Assembly (NCBI GenBank): GCA_039586575.1
Contig: JBDHKD010000003.1
Coordinates: forward strand, 92,775-156,774
DNA: 64,000 nucleotides
Reading direction: 5' to 3'
Source of the DNA: G020344215 sp039586575
GTDB taxonomy: Bacteria; Gemmatimonadota; Gemmatimonadetes; Palauibacterales; KS3-K002
Part shown: piece after piece, positions 51,576 through 59,637 of the stretch
How positions within the stretch are numbered: the stretch's first letter is position 1
How the letters are laid out: each line of letters begins with the position of its first letter
Made by a program: the position numbers and the translations under genes
Notes under the pieces: generated by a model
The model's database searches: none
Told to the model about the DNA's origin: nothing
Seen by the model: the letters and a program-made list of their open reading frames with translations, nothing else

Positions 51576-51596
51576 AAACACCTGTTCCTCCCACCC

Positions 51597-51815
51597 TCAC
51601 TTGTACCGATAGGTGATCCGACCACGCGTCAGATCGTACGGCGACAGCTCCACCTGGACCTTGTCTCCCGGCAGGATCCTGATGTAATGCATTCGGATCT
51701 TGCCCGAGATGTGCGCCGTGATCTCGTGGCCGTTCTCCAGCTCTACCCGAAACATCGCGTTGGGCAGCGCCTCGACCACCGTCCCGGTCATCTGGATCGA
51801 ATCTTCCTTCGCCAA
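51597..51815 (-). CDS. infA: Translation initiation factor IF-1
   Basis: A 72-residue OB-fold protein that occupies the A site during initiation: AKEDSIQMTGTVVEALPNAM, FRVELENGHEITAHISGKIR, MHYIRILPGDKVQVELSPYD and LTRGRITYRYK are canonical. The start is a TTG at 51815, with AAAGGGG upstream; no ATG or GTG is available in the right place. It lies 12 bases after map. Confidence 0.96.
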   Translation of the reverse strand: MAKEDSIQMTGTVVEALPNAMFRVELENGHEITAHISGKIRMHYIRILPGDKVQVELSPYDLTRGRITYRYK

Positions 51816-51827
51816 CCTGCCCCTTTC

Positions 51828-52595
51828 TCAGCCCGTCTTGGACGGGACGACCGTGAGGACCCGGGGCCCGTCCTCGGTGATTGCGACCGTGTGCTCGAAG
51901 TGAGCCGAAACCCTGCCGTCGGCGGTGACTACCGTCCACTCATCGGCCAGGGTGCGGATCTCGCGGCCCCCCAGGTTGAACATCGGCTCGATCGCCAGGA
52001 CGAGTCCCGGCTGCATCCTCAGGCCCTCGCCGGGCCGTCCGTAATTCGGAACCTGGGGGTCCTCGTGCGGCCGGCTGCCGATACCATGGCCCGTCAGTTC
52101 TCGCGGCACGCCGTAGCCCGCCTGGAGGCCGACTCGCTCGATTGCCGCGCTAACGTCTCCGATCCGCGCTCCCGGCCGTGCCGCCTCGACGCCACGCTTG
52201 AGCGCTCGGCTCGTCACGTCGAGCAGCGCCTGCGTCTCCTCGGCGATCTCTCCCACAGCGAGGGTCACCGCGCCGTCGCCGTAATAGCCTTCGTAGCAGA
52301 CGCCGACATCGATACTGACGACATCTCCGGCCTGCAACTTCCGCGACGGCGAGGGAATGCCGTGCACGACCTCATGGTTGATGCTCGTGCAGAGCGTCGC
52401 CGGGAATCCATACAGACCCTTGAAGGCCGGTGTCGCGCCTTCATAACTCCGGATCCGATCCTCGGCCCAGTCGTCCAGCTCCGCCGTCGCTACGCCCGGC
52501 CGCACGCGCTCGGCGATTCGATCGAGCACATCGGCGACGATCTCGCACGCCCGGCTGATAAGCTCGATCTCCTCTTCCGTCTTCAGAGTGATCAC
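51828..52595 (-). CDS. map: Methionine aminopeptidase, type I
   Basis: Removes the initiator methionine. The 255-residue enzyme has the type I order of metal ligands: SINHEVVHGIPS (His), SIDVGVCYEGYYGDGAVTLA with the two Asp, ELTGHGIGSRPHEDPQVPNY (His), LAIEPMFNLGG (Glu) and FEHTVAITEDGPRVLT (Glu). The GTG start overlaps the adk stop (GTGA). The secY-adk-map-infA order is the usual spc-operon end. Confidence 0.96.
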   Translation of the reverse strand: MITLKTEEEIELISRACEIVADVLDRIAERVRPGVATAELDDWAEDRIRSYEGATPAFKGLYGFPATLCTSINHEVVHGIPSPSRKLQAGDVVSIDVGVCYEGYYGDGAVTLAVGEIAEETQALLDVTSRALKRGVEAARPGARIGDVSAAIERVGLQAGYGVPRELTGHGIGSRPHEDPQVPNYGRPGEGLRMQPGLVLAIEPMFNLGGREIRTLADEWTVVTADGRVSAHFEHTVAITEDGPRVLTVVPSKTG

Positions 52596-53239
52596 GAGCA
52601 GCCTACCAGGCCGAGCAGTTCCTCGTAGACATCATCGACCGAGCCGACGGCGGACAGCTCGCGCAGCACGGACCTCCGCTCGTACCAGGCGAGCAGCGGT
52701 TTGGTGTGCTCGCGATACACACTCAGCCGAACCCTCACCGTCTCTTCACGGTCGTCGTCACGCGTTTCCAGCCTGCCCCCACAGTTCTCGCAGACCGCAG
52801 CGTCAGCCGCCGGATGCGTGTGGACGTTGAAGACCGCGCCGCAACCCGAACAGACTCGCCGTCCGGCGAGGCGACGCACCAGCTCCTCCTCGGGCACGTC
52901 GAAGTAGACGACCGCATCCAACTGGACGTCCCGCTCTCGGAGCAGAGCTTCGAGCCCCTCGGCCTGCGCCACGGTGCGCGGGAATCCGTCGAGTATGAAA
53001 CCGCTCGCGGTCTCGGGCGCCTCGAGCGCCTCGCGCACCAGCCCCAGCACTACGGTGTCCGGCACCAGTTCGCCGGCGTCCATGAAGCGCTTGGCGTCTC
53101 GGCCGAGCGCCGTCCCGCGACGCACGGCGTCGCGGAGGATATCGCCTGTCGCGTACTTGGGCAGCCCACACTGGGTGGCCAGTCGCTCGCCTTGTGTGCC
53201 CTTCCCCGCTCCCGGCGGCCCCAGCAGCACGAGGTTCAT
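52592..53239 (-). CDS. adk: Adenylate kinase
   Basis: Balances AMP, ADP and ATP. The 215-residue protein has P-loop LLGPPGAGKGTQGERLA, GDILRDAVRRGTALG, ILDGFPRTVAQAEGLEALL and a long LID with a zinc site (RRVCSGCGAVFN and AVCENCGGRL), followed by DDREETVRVRLSVYREHTKP. The ATG at 53239 gives the canonical N-terminus (MNLVLLGPP); a GTG at 53254 would add five residues. It starts 40 bases after secY. Confidence 0.96.
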   Translation of the reverse strand: MNLVLLGPPGAGKGTQGERLATQCGLPKYATGDILRDAVRRGTALGRDAKRFMDAGELVPDTVVLGLVREALEAPETASGFILDGFPRTVAQAEGLEALLRERDVQLDAVVYFDVPEEELVRRLAGRRVCSGCGAVFNVHTHPAADAAVCENCGGRLETRDDDREETVRVRLSVYREHTKPLLAWYERRSVLRELSAVGSVDDVYEELLGLVGCS

Positions 53240-53279
53240 CTCTCGATCACTCACGGCGCTGGCTTCGCTGGCCTTCTTC

Positions 53280-54605
53280 CTACATGTAGCGCTGCCGGCC
53301 CCGGTACTTCACCCGGCCCTTCTTCATGAAGCCCTCGTAGTGGCGCAGTAGCAGGTGCTGCTGCATCTGCTGGACGGTGTCCAGAGCCACGCCGACCACG
53401 ATGAGCAGAGCCGTGCCGCCGAAGAAGAAGAGCTGTATGTCGAACCAGGCAAAGATCAGGAACGGCACCAGCGCGATCGCCGCCAGGAACAGGGAACCCG
53501 GCAGGGTAATACGGGAGAGCACGTAGTCGATGTACTCTGCCGTTCTCGCTCCCGGCTTCACACCCGGTATGAACGCGCCTTGCTTGTTCAGGTTCTCGGC
53601 GAGATCGACCGGGTTGAAGATGATCGCGGTGTAGAAGTAGGTGAAGAAGACGATCAGCAACGCGTACGAGATATAGTACAGCGTATTGCCCGGCTGGAAG
53701 AGATCGGAAATCGCAGCCAGGAAGGGCACGTTCGAGAACGAGGAGATCGTGCCCGGCACGACGATGATCGACTGGGCAAAGATGATCGGCATCACGCCGG
53801 CCGAATTGACGCGCAGCGGGATGAACGATTTCTGGCCCTCGCGGACGCGTCCGCGCCCGACCACCTTCTTGGGTATCTGGACCGGTATCTTGCGGGCCGC
53901 CATCGTCACCGCGACGGTACCCGCGATGACGCCCAGCATCACCGCCAGCAGGGCGACGAGCTTGAAGGCGCTGATCGTACCGACCGACAGTGCCTCGAAC
54001 GTCCGGGCGACGGCGTTGGGGAACCCTTCGATAATCCCAAAGAAGATCAGCAGTGACATGCCGTTGCCGATCCCGCGCTCGGTGATCTGCTCGCCCAGCC
54101 ACATGATGAACACGCCGCCGGCGACCAAGGTCAGCACCGTGGTGAAGCGAAAGCCCCAACCGGCGACCGGCACGATCGGTGTCTGGGCCCCCGGCTGACT
54201 TTCCAAGAAGATCGCGTAGGCATACCCCTGGAGCAGGCAGAGCAAGACGGTCGTGTAACGCGTCCACTGGTTGAGCCGCTTGCGGCCTTCTTCACCTTCC
54301 TTCTGGAGCTTCTCGATTGTCGGGAAGACGGCGCCGAGGAGCTGGAACATGATGCTGGCGGAGATGTAAGGCATGATCCCCAGCGCGAAGATCGTCGCGC
54401 GCTGGAGACCTCCGCCGACGAACATGTCGTACAGGCCGAACAGCGTACCCTGGAGCGACGCAGCGAGATCCCTGAGCGCTATAACATCGACGCCCGGCAC
54501 CGTGATGTGGGCGCCGAACCGATAGAGCGCCAGGCAGCCCAGAGTGAAGAGGAGCTTCTGCTTGAGCTCCGGGGCGCGGAGAAGGTTCTGGATGGGGTTA
54601 GCCAT
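53280..54605 (-). CDS. secY: Preprotein translocase channel subunit SecY
   Basis: The 441-residue channel of the Sec translocon with ten transmembrane segments. Signatures include LGCLALYRFGAHITVPGVD, the plug region SLQGTLFGLYDMFVGGGLQR, ALGIMPYISASIMFQLL, the cytoplasmic loop IPQKKVVGRGRV-like PVQIPKKVVGRGRVREGQKS, PLRVNSAGVMPIIFAQSI and NPVDLAENLNKQGAFIPGVK. The ATG overlaps the rplO stop by one base. secA lies in the same window but in a different operon. Confidence 0.97.
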   Translation of the reverse strand: MANPIQNLLRAPELKQKLLFTLGCLALYRFGAHITVPGVDVIALRDLAASLQGTLFGLYDMFVGGGLQRATIFALGIMPYISASIMFQLLGAVFPTIEKLQKEGEEGRKRLNQWTRYTTVLLCLLQGYAYAIFLESQPGAQTPIVPVAGWGFRFTTVLTLVAGGVFIMWLGEQITERGIGNGMSLLIFFGIIEGFPNAVARTFEALSVGTISAFKLVALLAVMLGVIAGTVAVTMAARKIPVQIPKKVVGRGRVREGQKSFIPLRVNSAGVMPIIFAQSIIVVPGTISSFSNVPFLAAISDLFQPGNTLYYISYALLIVFFTYFYTAIIFNPVDLAENLNKQGAFIPGVKPGARTAEYIDYVLSRITLPGSLFLAAIALVPFLIFAWFDIQLFFFGGTALLIVVGVALDTVQQMQQHLLLRHYEGFMKKGRVKYRGRQRYM

Positions 54606-55048
54606 TATTCGGCCTCTTTGACCTCACCACCGGCCTTCTCGATCTTCTCCCGCGCGGTCTGGCTGAAAGCGTGAGCCGTCACCTTGATCGCGCGCTCGAT
54701 CTCACCCTGGCCGAGGATCTTCACCGGCCGCCGCAGCGAACCGATGAGCCCCGCGGCCTTCAGGGTTTCGGGCGTGGCTTCATCACCGGGCAGGCCCTCC
54801 AGGCGGCCGACGTTGACGATCTGATATTCGACCCGCTTGTGGGGCTGGAACCCGCGCTTCGGCAGCCTCCGGTGCAAGGGCATCTGACCGCCCTCGAACC
54901 ATGGCTTGGTCCAGCCGCCCGAACGCGCCTTGTGGCCTTTATGGCCACGCCCCGCCGTCTTACCGACGCCCGAACCGGGTCCACGGCCGACGCGCTTCGA
55001 CTTCCGCTTGACGCCCTCGGGCACCTTGATCGATTCCAGACGAGCCAT
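54605..55048 (-). CDS. rplO: Ribosomal protein L15
   Basis: A 147-residue 50S protein: KRVGRGPGSGVGKTAGRGHK, GHKARSGGWTKPWFEGGQMP, LHRRLPKRGFQPHKRVEYQI and the C-terminal ERAIKVTAHAFSQTAREKIE match L15. It lies between rpmD (five-base gap) and secY (one-base overlap) in the spc operon. Confidence 0.97.
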   Translation of the reverse strand: MARLESIKVPEGVKRKSKRVGRGPGSGVGKTAGRGHKGHKARSGGWTKPWFEGGQMPLHRRLPKRGFQPHKRVEYQIVNVGRLEGLPGDEATPETLKAAGLIGSLRRPVKILGQGEIERAIKVTAHAFSQTAREKIEKAGGEVKEAE

Positions 55049-55053
55049 CTATC

Positions 55054-55254
55054 TCAGGACCTCTTCTCCGCTTCGTCCGATTGCGGCTTTACCTCGACGA
55101 GGTGCTTGACCTTGAACAGCATACCGCGCACCGCAGGGTTGTCCGGCCGGACCACCGTGCGCTGATGCTTGAGGCCGAGGGCCTCCAGCGTGCGGCGGAT
55201 CTTGGGCGGTGCGCCGAGTCCGCTCTTGATCTGACGAACCCTCAACTTAGCCAC
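55054..55254 (-). CDS. rpmD: Ribosomal protein L30
   Basis: A 66-residue L30: AKLRVRQIKSGLGAPPKIRR, TLEALGLKHQRTVVRPDNPA and VRGMLFKVKHLVEVKPQS are standard. It overlaps the end of rpsE by eight bases, so it is translationally coupled to S5. The Lys/Glu-rich tail is short. Confidence 0.95.
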   Translation of the reverse strand: MAKLRVRQIKSGLGAPPKIRRTLEALGLKHQRTVVRPDNPAVRGMLFKVKHLVEVKPQSDEAEKRS

Positions 55255-55813
55255 GACGACCCCCAGTCAACTCTTCGACTGGGACCCCGCGCTCCCAAGC
55301 CGCCTGCTCGGGCGTGACGAGGTTGCTGAGGCCGTCCATAGTGGCACGCACCAGGTTGACCGGATTGTTCGAGCCGAGGCTCTTGGTCAGGATGTCCTGA
55401 ACGCCGGCGCACTCGAGCACGGCGCGCACCGGGCCGCCGGCCGTGACACCGGTCCCCGGCCCAGCGGGCCGCAGCAACACCCTGCCCGAGCCGTGATGCC
55501 CGACGATCTCGTGCGGGATCGTGCCGTGCCGCACGATCGGCACCTCGACCATCGATCGCCGCGCCTGCTCGAAGCCCTTGCGGATCGCCTCCGCTACCTG
55601 GTTCGCCTTGCCGAGCGCCGTGCCGACACGACCCTGCTGATCGCCCGTGGCGACCAGGGCCGTGAACGAGAAGCGCCGTCCGCCCTTGACCACCTTCGCC
55701 ACACGATTGATGAAGATGACGTTCTCGAGCAGCTCGCTCTCGCGCTCGCGCTCGCGAGACCGCTTCTCGCCTTTCGCTCGCTTATCCCGGCTTTCCCGCT
55801 GTTGACTGGCCAC
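55247..55813 (-). CDS. rpsE: Ribosomal protein S5
   Basis: A 188-residue S5 of the 30S decoding-fidelity region. A charged N-terminal tail (DKRAKGEKRSRERERESELL) precedes NVIFINRVAKVVKGGRRFSF, ALVATGDQQGRVGTALGKAN, the S5 signature with GHHGSGRVLLRPAGPGTGV, and the terminal NLVRATMDGLSNL. Its GTG/ATG boundary touches the rplR stop by one base; it overlaps rpmD by eight bases. Confidence 0.97.
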   Translation of the reverse strand: MASQQRESRDKRAKGEKRSRERERESELLENVIFINRVAKVVKGGRRFSFTALVATGDQQGRVGTALGKANQVAEAIRKGFEQARRSMVEVPIVRHGTIPHEIVGHHGSGRVLLRPAGPGTGVTAGGPVRAVLECAGVQDILTKSLGSNNPVNLVRATMDGLSNLVTPEQAAWERGVPVEELTGGRRG

Positions 55814-56217
55814 TAGATCTTAAGCCCTCCTTCGCGCGCCCCCTCGGCAAACGCCTGAACGCGCCCGTGATACCGATAGCCTCCACGATCGAATACGACC
55901 CGCTCGATCCCCTTTGCCTTCGCTCGTTCGGCCATCAGCAGGCCAGCGATCCGGCTCTGGGACGTCTTGCTGCGGTCGTCTTCCAGCCGACTCTGGACCT
56001 CTTTTGCCCGGGTAGAGATGCCGGCGAGGCAGATGCCCCGGTCGTCATCGATGAGCTGGGCCTCGATGTTACGCAGCGAGCGGCGCACCACCAACCGGGG
56101 GCGCTCGCTCGATCCGCGTATCTTCTTCAGAATGCGCGCGTGGCGGCGCTGGCGAGCTATGGACCGCCGGCTCGCTTTGCCTCGCGCCTTTTTCCGCTTC
56201 AGGTTCGATATCGACAT
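55813..56217 (-). CDS. rplR: Ribosomal protein L18
   Basis: A 134-residue 5S-rRNA-binding protein with an unusually basic N-terminal tail (NLKRKKARGKASRRSIARQR) before the L18 core RRHARILKKIRGSSERPRLV, SLRNIEAQLIDDDRGICLAG, GLLMAERAKAKGIERVVFDR and GGYRYHGRVQAFAEGAREGG. One-base overlaps on both sides link rplF, rplR and rpsE. Confidence 0.97.
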   Translation of the reverse strand: MSISNLKRKKARGKASRRSIARQRRHARILKKIRGSSERPRLVVRRSLRNIEAQLIDDDRGICLAGISTRAKEVQSRLEDDRSKTSQSRIAGLLMAERAKAKGIERVVFDRGGYRYHGRVQAFAEGAREGGLKI

Positions 56218-56753
56218 CAGATGGCCGTCTTGCCCGCTTTACGGCGGACGTGTTCGCCGTGGTACCTGATCCCCTTGCCCTTGTAAGGCTCCGGGGGCCG
56301 GAAGGAGCGGATCTCGGCCGCCGCCTGTCCGACCTTCTCCCTATCGACGCCGGATACCACCACCATGGTGGGCGATTCGACGCCCAGGGTGACGCCCTCC
56401 GGCGGGTCGTATACGATCGGATGCGAGAATCCCAGGTGGAAGCGCAACGACTTGCCCGCCGCTTCCGCCCGGTAGCCCACACCGACGATCTCCAGCTTCT
56501 TCTGGAAGCCCTCCACCACGCCGCTCACCATATTGGCCAACAAGGCGCCGGTCAGGCCGTGGAGGGCACGATGGTCCCGTCGATCGCTCGGGCGGTTGGC
56601 CCGCAGCTCACCATTCTCGTGCACGATCTCCATCGCCGGGTGGAAATCCCGCGCGATCTCGCCCCTGGGTCCCTTCACCGTCACCCGGGTGCCGTCGATC
56701 GTGATCGACACGCCGTCGGGCACTTTGATCACACGTTTGCCAATTCGCGACAT
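56217..56753 (-). CDS. rplF: Ribosomal protein L6
   Basis: A 178-residue two-domain 50S protein near the sarcin-ricin loop: MSRIGKRVIKVPDGVSITID, VTVKGPRGEIARDFHPAMEI, LANMVSGVVEGFQKKLEIVG, VGYRAEAAGKSLRFHLGFSH and the C-terminal signature PEPYKGKGIRYHGEHVRRKA. It is full length, 16 bases after rpsH and overlapping rplR by one base. Confidence 0.97.
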   Translation of the reverse strand: MSRIGKRVIKVPDGVSITIDGTRVTVKGPRGEIARDFHPAMEIVHENGELRANRPSDRRDHRALHGLTGALLANMVSGVVEGFQKKLEIVGVGYRAEAAGKSLRFHLGFSHPIVYDPPEGVTLGVESPTMVVVSGVDREKVGQAAAEIRSFRPPEPYKGKGIRYHGEHVRRKAGKTAI

Positions 56754-56769
56754 CGCTCGATTCCCGCCG

Positions 56770-57168
56770 CTAGTTCACTACCGCGATCAGCTCGCCGCCC
56801 ACACCGGCCGCACGGGCCTCACGATCCGTGAGGATCCCGCGGCTGGTCGAGAGGATCGCCACACCCAGGCCCCCTCGCACGCGAGGGATCTCGGCCGTTC
56901 CCACATAGCTGCGCCGACCCGGCCGCGACACCCGTCTGATGTCGCGGATCACCGGCTTGCCGTCCGGGGTGTACTTCAAGTACAGCCTCAGTACACCGAA
57001 ACGCCCGTCGTCGACGACTTTGATGCTGTCGATGAAGTGGGAATCGACCAGTTTGCGGGCGACCTCGACCTTCATCCTGGACAGGGGCACGTCGACGCGC
57101 CGCTGTCCCGCGTGCAGTGCGTTGCGAACACGGGTCAGCATGTCCGCAATCGGGTCCGTCATTGTCAT
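56770..57168 (-). CDS. rpsH: Ribosomal protein S8
   Basis: A 132-residue primary 16S-rRNA-binding protein: MTDPIADMLTRVRNALHAGQ, VDVPLSRMKVEVARKLVDSH, RVSRPGRRSYVGTAEIPRVR and GLGVAILSTSRGILTDREAR. In E. coli S8 represses the spc operon by binding the rplN-rplX-rplE message; no such site was identified here. It starts 29 bases after rpsN. Confidence 0.97.
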   Translation of the reverse strand: MTMTDPIADMLTRVRNALHAGQRRVDVPLSRMKVEVARKLVDSHFIDSIKVVDDGRFGVLRLYLKYTPDGKPVIRDIRRVSRPGRRSYVGTAEIPRVRGGLGVAILSTSRGILTDREARAAGVGGELIAVVN

Positions 57169-57197
57169 CTAGCCTCACCTACCATGATCGAAACGTC

Positions 57198-57383
57198 TCA
57201 CCAACTGGCCTTCCGCACGCCCGGCAGTTCGCCGTCCAGCGCCATGTTGCGGAAACAGATGCGACACAGTCCAAATTTCCGGATGAAGGCTCGGGGGCGG
57301 CCGCACCTGCGGCAGCGGTTGTATGCACGGACCCCGAACTTCCGCGGCTTCTTCGTCTTCTCGATCAGAGCCTTTTTCGCCAT
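57198..57383 (-). CDS. rpsN: Ribosomal protein S14, zinc-binding (type Z)
   Basis: A 61-residue S14: AKKALIEKTKKPRKFGVRAY, then the zinc ribbon RCRRCGRPRAFIRKFGLCRI and CFRNMALDGELPGVRKASW. The length and two Cys pairs mark the short C+ form rather than the roughly 100-residue zinc-free form. It lies 36 bases after rplE. Confidence 0.97.
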   Translation of the reverse strand: MAKKALIEKTKKPRKFGVRAYNRCRRCGRPRAFIRKFGLCRICFRNMALDGELPGVRKASW

Positions 57384-57419
57384 CGCAATACCAGTCGGAT
57401 TTGCAGAATCCTCGCTCGG

Positions 57420-57983
57420 CTACACGATCACGGGTTCCACACCGCGGAACGGCATGCCCATCTCGCGCAGCAGAGCCAGAGCTTCCTCGTCTTTGTTCGT
57501 CGTGGTGACGAACGTGATGTCCATCCCGTGGATCTTCTGGATCTTGTCGTAGTCGACCTCGGGGAAGATCACCTGTTCCTTGATGCCGATCGTGTAGTTG
57601 CCGCGGCCGTCAAACGACTCGGGCGACAGGCCGCGGAAGTCGCGCACCCTGGGCACCGCTACATTGATGAAGCGGTCCAAGAACTCGTACATGTGCGCGC
57701 CGCGCAGGGTTACGCTCACCCCCACCGGCATCCCTTCCCGCAACCCGAAGTTCGATATCGCCTTGCGGGCCTTGTTGATGATCGGCCGCTGCCCGCTGAT
57801 CGCTTTCACCGCCTCGACGACCGAGTCGAGCAGCTTGGGGTCCCGAGATGCTTCGCCGACCCCGATGTTGATCACGACCTTCTCCAGCGCAGGTATGCGG
57901 TGCACGTTATCGAACGCGAACTCGCTGGCGAGTTTGGGTCGTACCGTACCCTCGTAATGCTCCTGCAACCTCGGCTTCATCAT
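57420..57983 (-). CDS. rplE: Ribosomal protein L5
   Basis: A 187-residue 5S-rRNA protein: PRLQEHYEGTVRPKLASEFA, LEKVVINIGVGEASRDPKLL, ISGQRPIINKARKAISNFGL, GMPVGVSVTLRGAHMYEFLD and TIGIKEQVIFPEVDYDKIQK. The ATG at 57983 shares one base with the rplX stop (TGATG); a TTG at 57986 is also open. The terminal EMGMPFRGVE is standard. Confidence 0.97.
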   Translation of the reverse strand: MMKPRLQEHYEGTVRPKLASEFAFDNVHRIPALEKVVINIGVGEASRDPKLLDSVVEAVKAISGQRPIINKARKAISNFGLREGMPVGVSVTLRGAHMYEFLDRFINVAVPRVRDFRGLSPESFDGRGNYTIGIKEQVIFPEVDYDKIQKIHGMDITFVTTTNKDEEALALLREMGMPFRGVEPVIV

Positions 57984-58306
57984 CAACCTTCCGGAATCGG
58001 GATCGGATTATTGCAGCGCGCGCACAGCCGTTCCAGCGTCCCGTCCGCATCGTGCTGCCGCCGCACACGCGACGGCGCCTTGCAGTGGGGGCAGAGCAGC
58101 ATGACGTTCGATGCCGCTATCGGCGCCTCGAAGCTCACGATCCCGCCCTCCGGGTTCGCCTGCGACGGCCGCTGGTGGCGCTTCCGCATGTTGATGCCTT
58201 CGACAACCACACGGCCCTTCTTCGGGAGGATGCGAAGCACGCGCCCCTCCGACCCTTTGTAGTTGCCGGCGATGACGGCAACCTGATCTCCTCTTCGAAC
58301 GTGCAT
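57983..58306 (-). CDS. rplX: Ribosomal protein L24
   Basis: A 107-residue 50S assembly protein with an N-terminal KOW motif (VRRGDQVAVIAGNYKGSEGR) and VVVEGINMRKRHQRPSQANP. The C-terminus carries two Cys pairs (LLCPHCKAPSRVRRQ and LCARCNNP), the zinc form of L24. The ATG at 58306 has ACGGAG upstream and lies ten bases after rplN; a longer frame from TTG 58324 would overlap rplN. Confidence 0.96.
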   Translation of the reverse strand: MHVRRGDQVAVIAGNYKGSEGRVLRILPKKGRVVVEGINMRKRHQRPSQANPEGGIVSFEAPIAASNVMLLCPHCKAPSRVRRQHDADGTLERLCARCNNPIPIPEG

Positions 58307-58316
58307 TGCTCCGTCC

Positions 58317-58685
58317 TCAGACAACCTCTGGGGCCAGCGAGACGATCTTCATGAACCGCTTGTCTCGCAGCTCCCTGCCGACCGGACCGAAGATCCGCGT
58401 AGCACGAGGTTCGCCCTGTTCGTTGATCAGAACCGCGGCATTGTCGTCGAATCTTATGTAGGAGCCGTCCTTGCGACGCTGCTCCCTGGCCGTCCTCACG
58501 ACTACCGCCTTGGTGACTTCACCCTTCTTTATCGTGCTCGTCGGCAACGCGTCCTTGATGGTGACGACGATCACGTCGCCCATCCGGGCGTAGCGGCGCT
58601 TGCTGCCTCCGAGCACGCGGATGCAGAGCGCCTCCTTCGCACCCGAATTGTCCGTTACCCGTACAATCGACTCCTGCTGTATCAT
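58317..58685 (-). CDS. rplN: Ribosomal protein L14
   Basis: A 122-residue L14: MIQQESIVRVTDNSGAKEAL, CIRVLGGSKRRYARMGDVIV, TIKDALPTSTIKKGEVTKAV, VVRTAREQRRKDGSYIRFDD and RIFGPVGRELRDKRFMKIVS. It forms an intersubunit bridge region on the 50S. It is one of the most conserved sequences in the window. Confidence 0.98.
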   Translation of the reverse strand: MIQQESIVRVTDNSGAKEALCIRVLGGSKRRYARMGDVIVVTIKDALPTSTIKKGEVTKAVVVRTAREQRRKDGSYIRFDDNAAVLINEQGEPRATRIFGPVGRELRDKRFMKIVSLAPEVV

Positions 58686-58724
58686 CTTCGGACTCGCTCT
58701 ATCACATGTTCCGGGCGGTACGGA

Positions 58725-58979
58725 CTACTCCGGCCTGCGGACGATCTCTACCAGGCGCCAACTCTTCTTGGCCGACAGCGGCCGCGTCTCGACGATCCGC
58801 ACTACGTCGCCGGTGCGTGCCTGGTTCTCCTCGTCGTGCGCGTAGTACTTCTTGTGTCGCGTGACCTGCTTGCCGTACAGCTGGTGGGCGAACCGTTTCT
58901 CGACGCTGACCACTATGGTCTTGTCCATCCGGTCGCTCACAACCGATCCAACCCGAGTCTTACGCCGGCTTCGGTCCAT
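58725..58979 (-). CDS. rpsQ: Ribosomal protein S17
   Basis: An 84-residue OB-fold 30S protein: MDRSRRKTRVGSVVSDRMDK, TIVVSVEKRFAHQLYGKQVT and HDEENQARTGDVVRIVETRP with LSAKKSWRLVEIVRRPE. It lies six bases after rpmC and 39 bases before rplN. The basic N-terminus binds 16S rRNA helix 11 in known structures. Confidence 0.97.
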   Translation of the reverse strand: MDRSRRKTRVGSVVSDRMDKTIVVSVEKRFAHQLYGKQVTRHKKYYAHDEENQARTGDVVRIVETRPLSAKKSWRLVEIVRRPE

Positions 58980-58985
58980 ACGTCG

Positions 58986-59201
58986 TCACTTCTCCTCAGC
59001 GGTGCGAGCGGCTTTCAGCTCGCGCTCGCGCTTGATCGTCTTCAACCTTGCGATATCGCGCCGGACTTGCCGGATCTTCATCGGGTTCTCGAGCTCCTCG
59101 TAGGCACCCTTCATGCGCAGTTTGAAGAGCTCGTCCGACAACTCCTCGAGCTTTTGCTCGATGTCGAGGTCACCCAGCTCGCGAATCTCTTCCGGCCGCA
59201 T
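58986..59201 (-). CDS. rpmC: Ribosomal protein L29
   Basis: A 71-residue helical hairpin at the exit tunnel: MRPEEIRELGDLDIEQKLEE, LSDELFKLRMKGAYEELENP and RQVRRDIARLKTIKREREL. The ATG at 59201 shares one base with the rplP stop (TGATG), with a GTG one codon upstream. Length is normal for the family. Confidence 0.96.
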   Translation of the reverse strand: MRPEEIRELGDLDIEQKLEELSDELFKLRMKGAYEELENPMKIRQVRRDIARLKTIKRERELKAARTAEEK

Positions 59202-59620
59202 CACATGCCTCCCGAACCGCGGCTGATGAATCGGGTTCTGACCGGCAGCTTAGCGGCTGCCAGCTCCATGGCGCGCCGGGCGATGTCATCCGGTACGCCT
59301 TCGAGTTCGAACATCACACGACCCGGCTTGACGACGGCGACCCAGGCGTCCGGGGTCCCCTTGCCCTTGCCCATGCGAGTCTCGGCCGGTTTCTTCGAGA
59401 TCGGCTTATCCGGGAAGATGCGGATGAACACCTTGCCGCCGCGCTTGATGTGACGGGTCATGGCGACACGTGCGGCCTCGATCTGACGGGAAGTGATCCA
59501 GGCACGATCGAGTGACTGGAGCCCGTACTGGCCGAAGGCCACGCGGTTGCCACGGGTCGCCTTTCCACGGATTCGACCCTTCTGCTGTTTCCGCCATTTT
59601 ATGCGCTTAGGAGCAAGCAT
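59201..59620 (-). CDS. rplP: Ribosomal protein L16
   Basis: A 139-residue L16 contacting the tRNA elbow: MLAPKRIKWRKQQKGRIRGK, ATRGNRVAFGQYGLQSLDRA, WITSRQIEAARVAMTRHIKR, GGKVFIRIFPDKPISKKPAE and GRVMFELEGVPDDIARRAM. It lies 17 bases after rpsC and is coupled to rpmC. Confidence 0.98.
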   Translation of the reverse strand: MLAPKRIKWRKQQKGRIRGKATRGNRVAFGQYGLQSLDRAWITSRQIEAARVAMTRHIKRGGKVFIRIFPDKPISKKPAETRMGKGKGTPDAWVAVVKPGRVMFELEGVPDDIARRAMELAAAKLPVRTRFISRGSGGM

Positions 59621-59637
59621 CGCTCTTCCCTAGTCTA

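Noticed and set aside
53251..54267. 338-codon minus-strand frame inside secY
   Set aside because: Out-of-frame with secY and composed of Arg/Gly/Asp-rich non-protein-like sequence.
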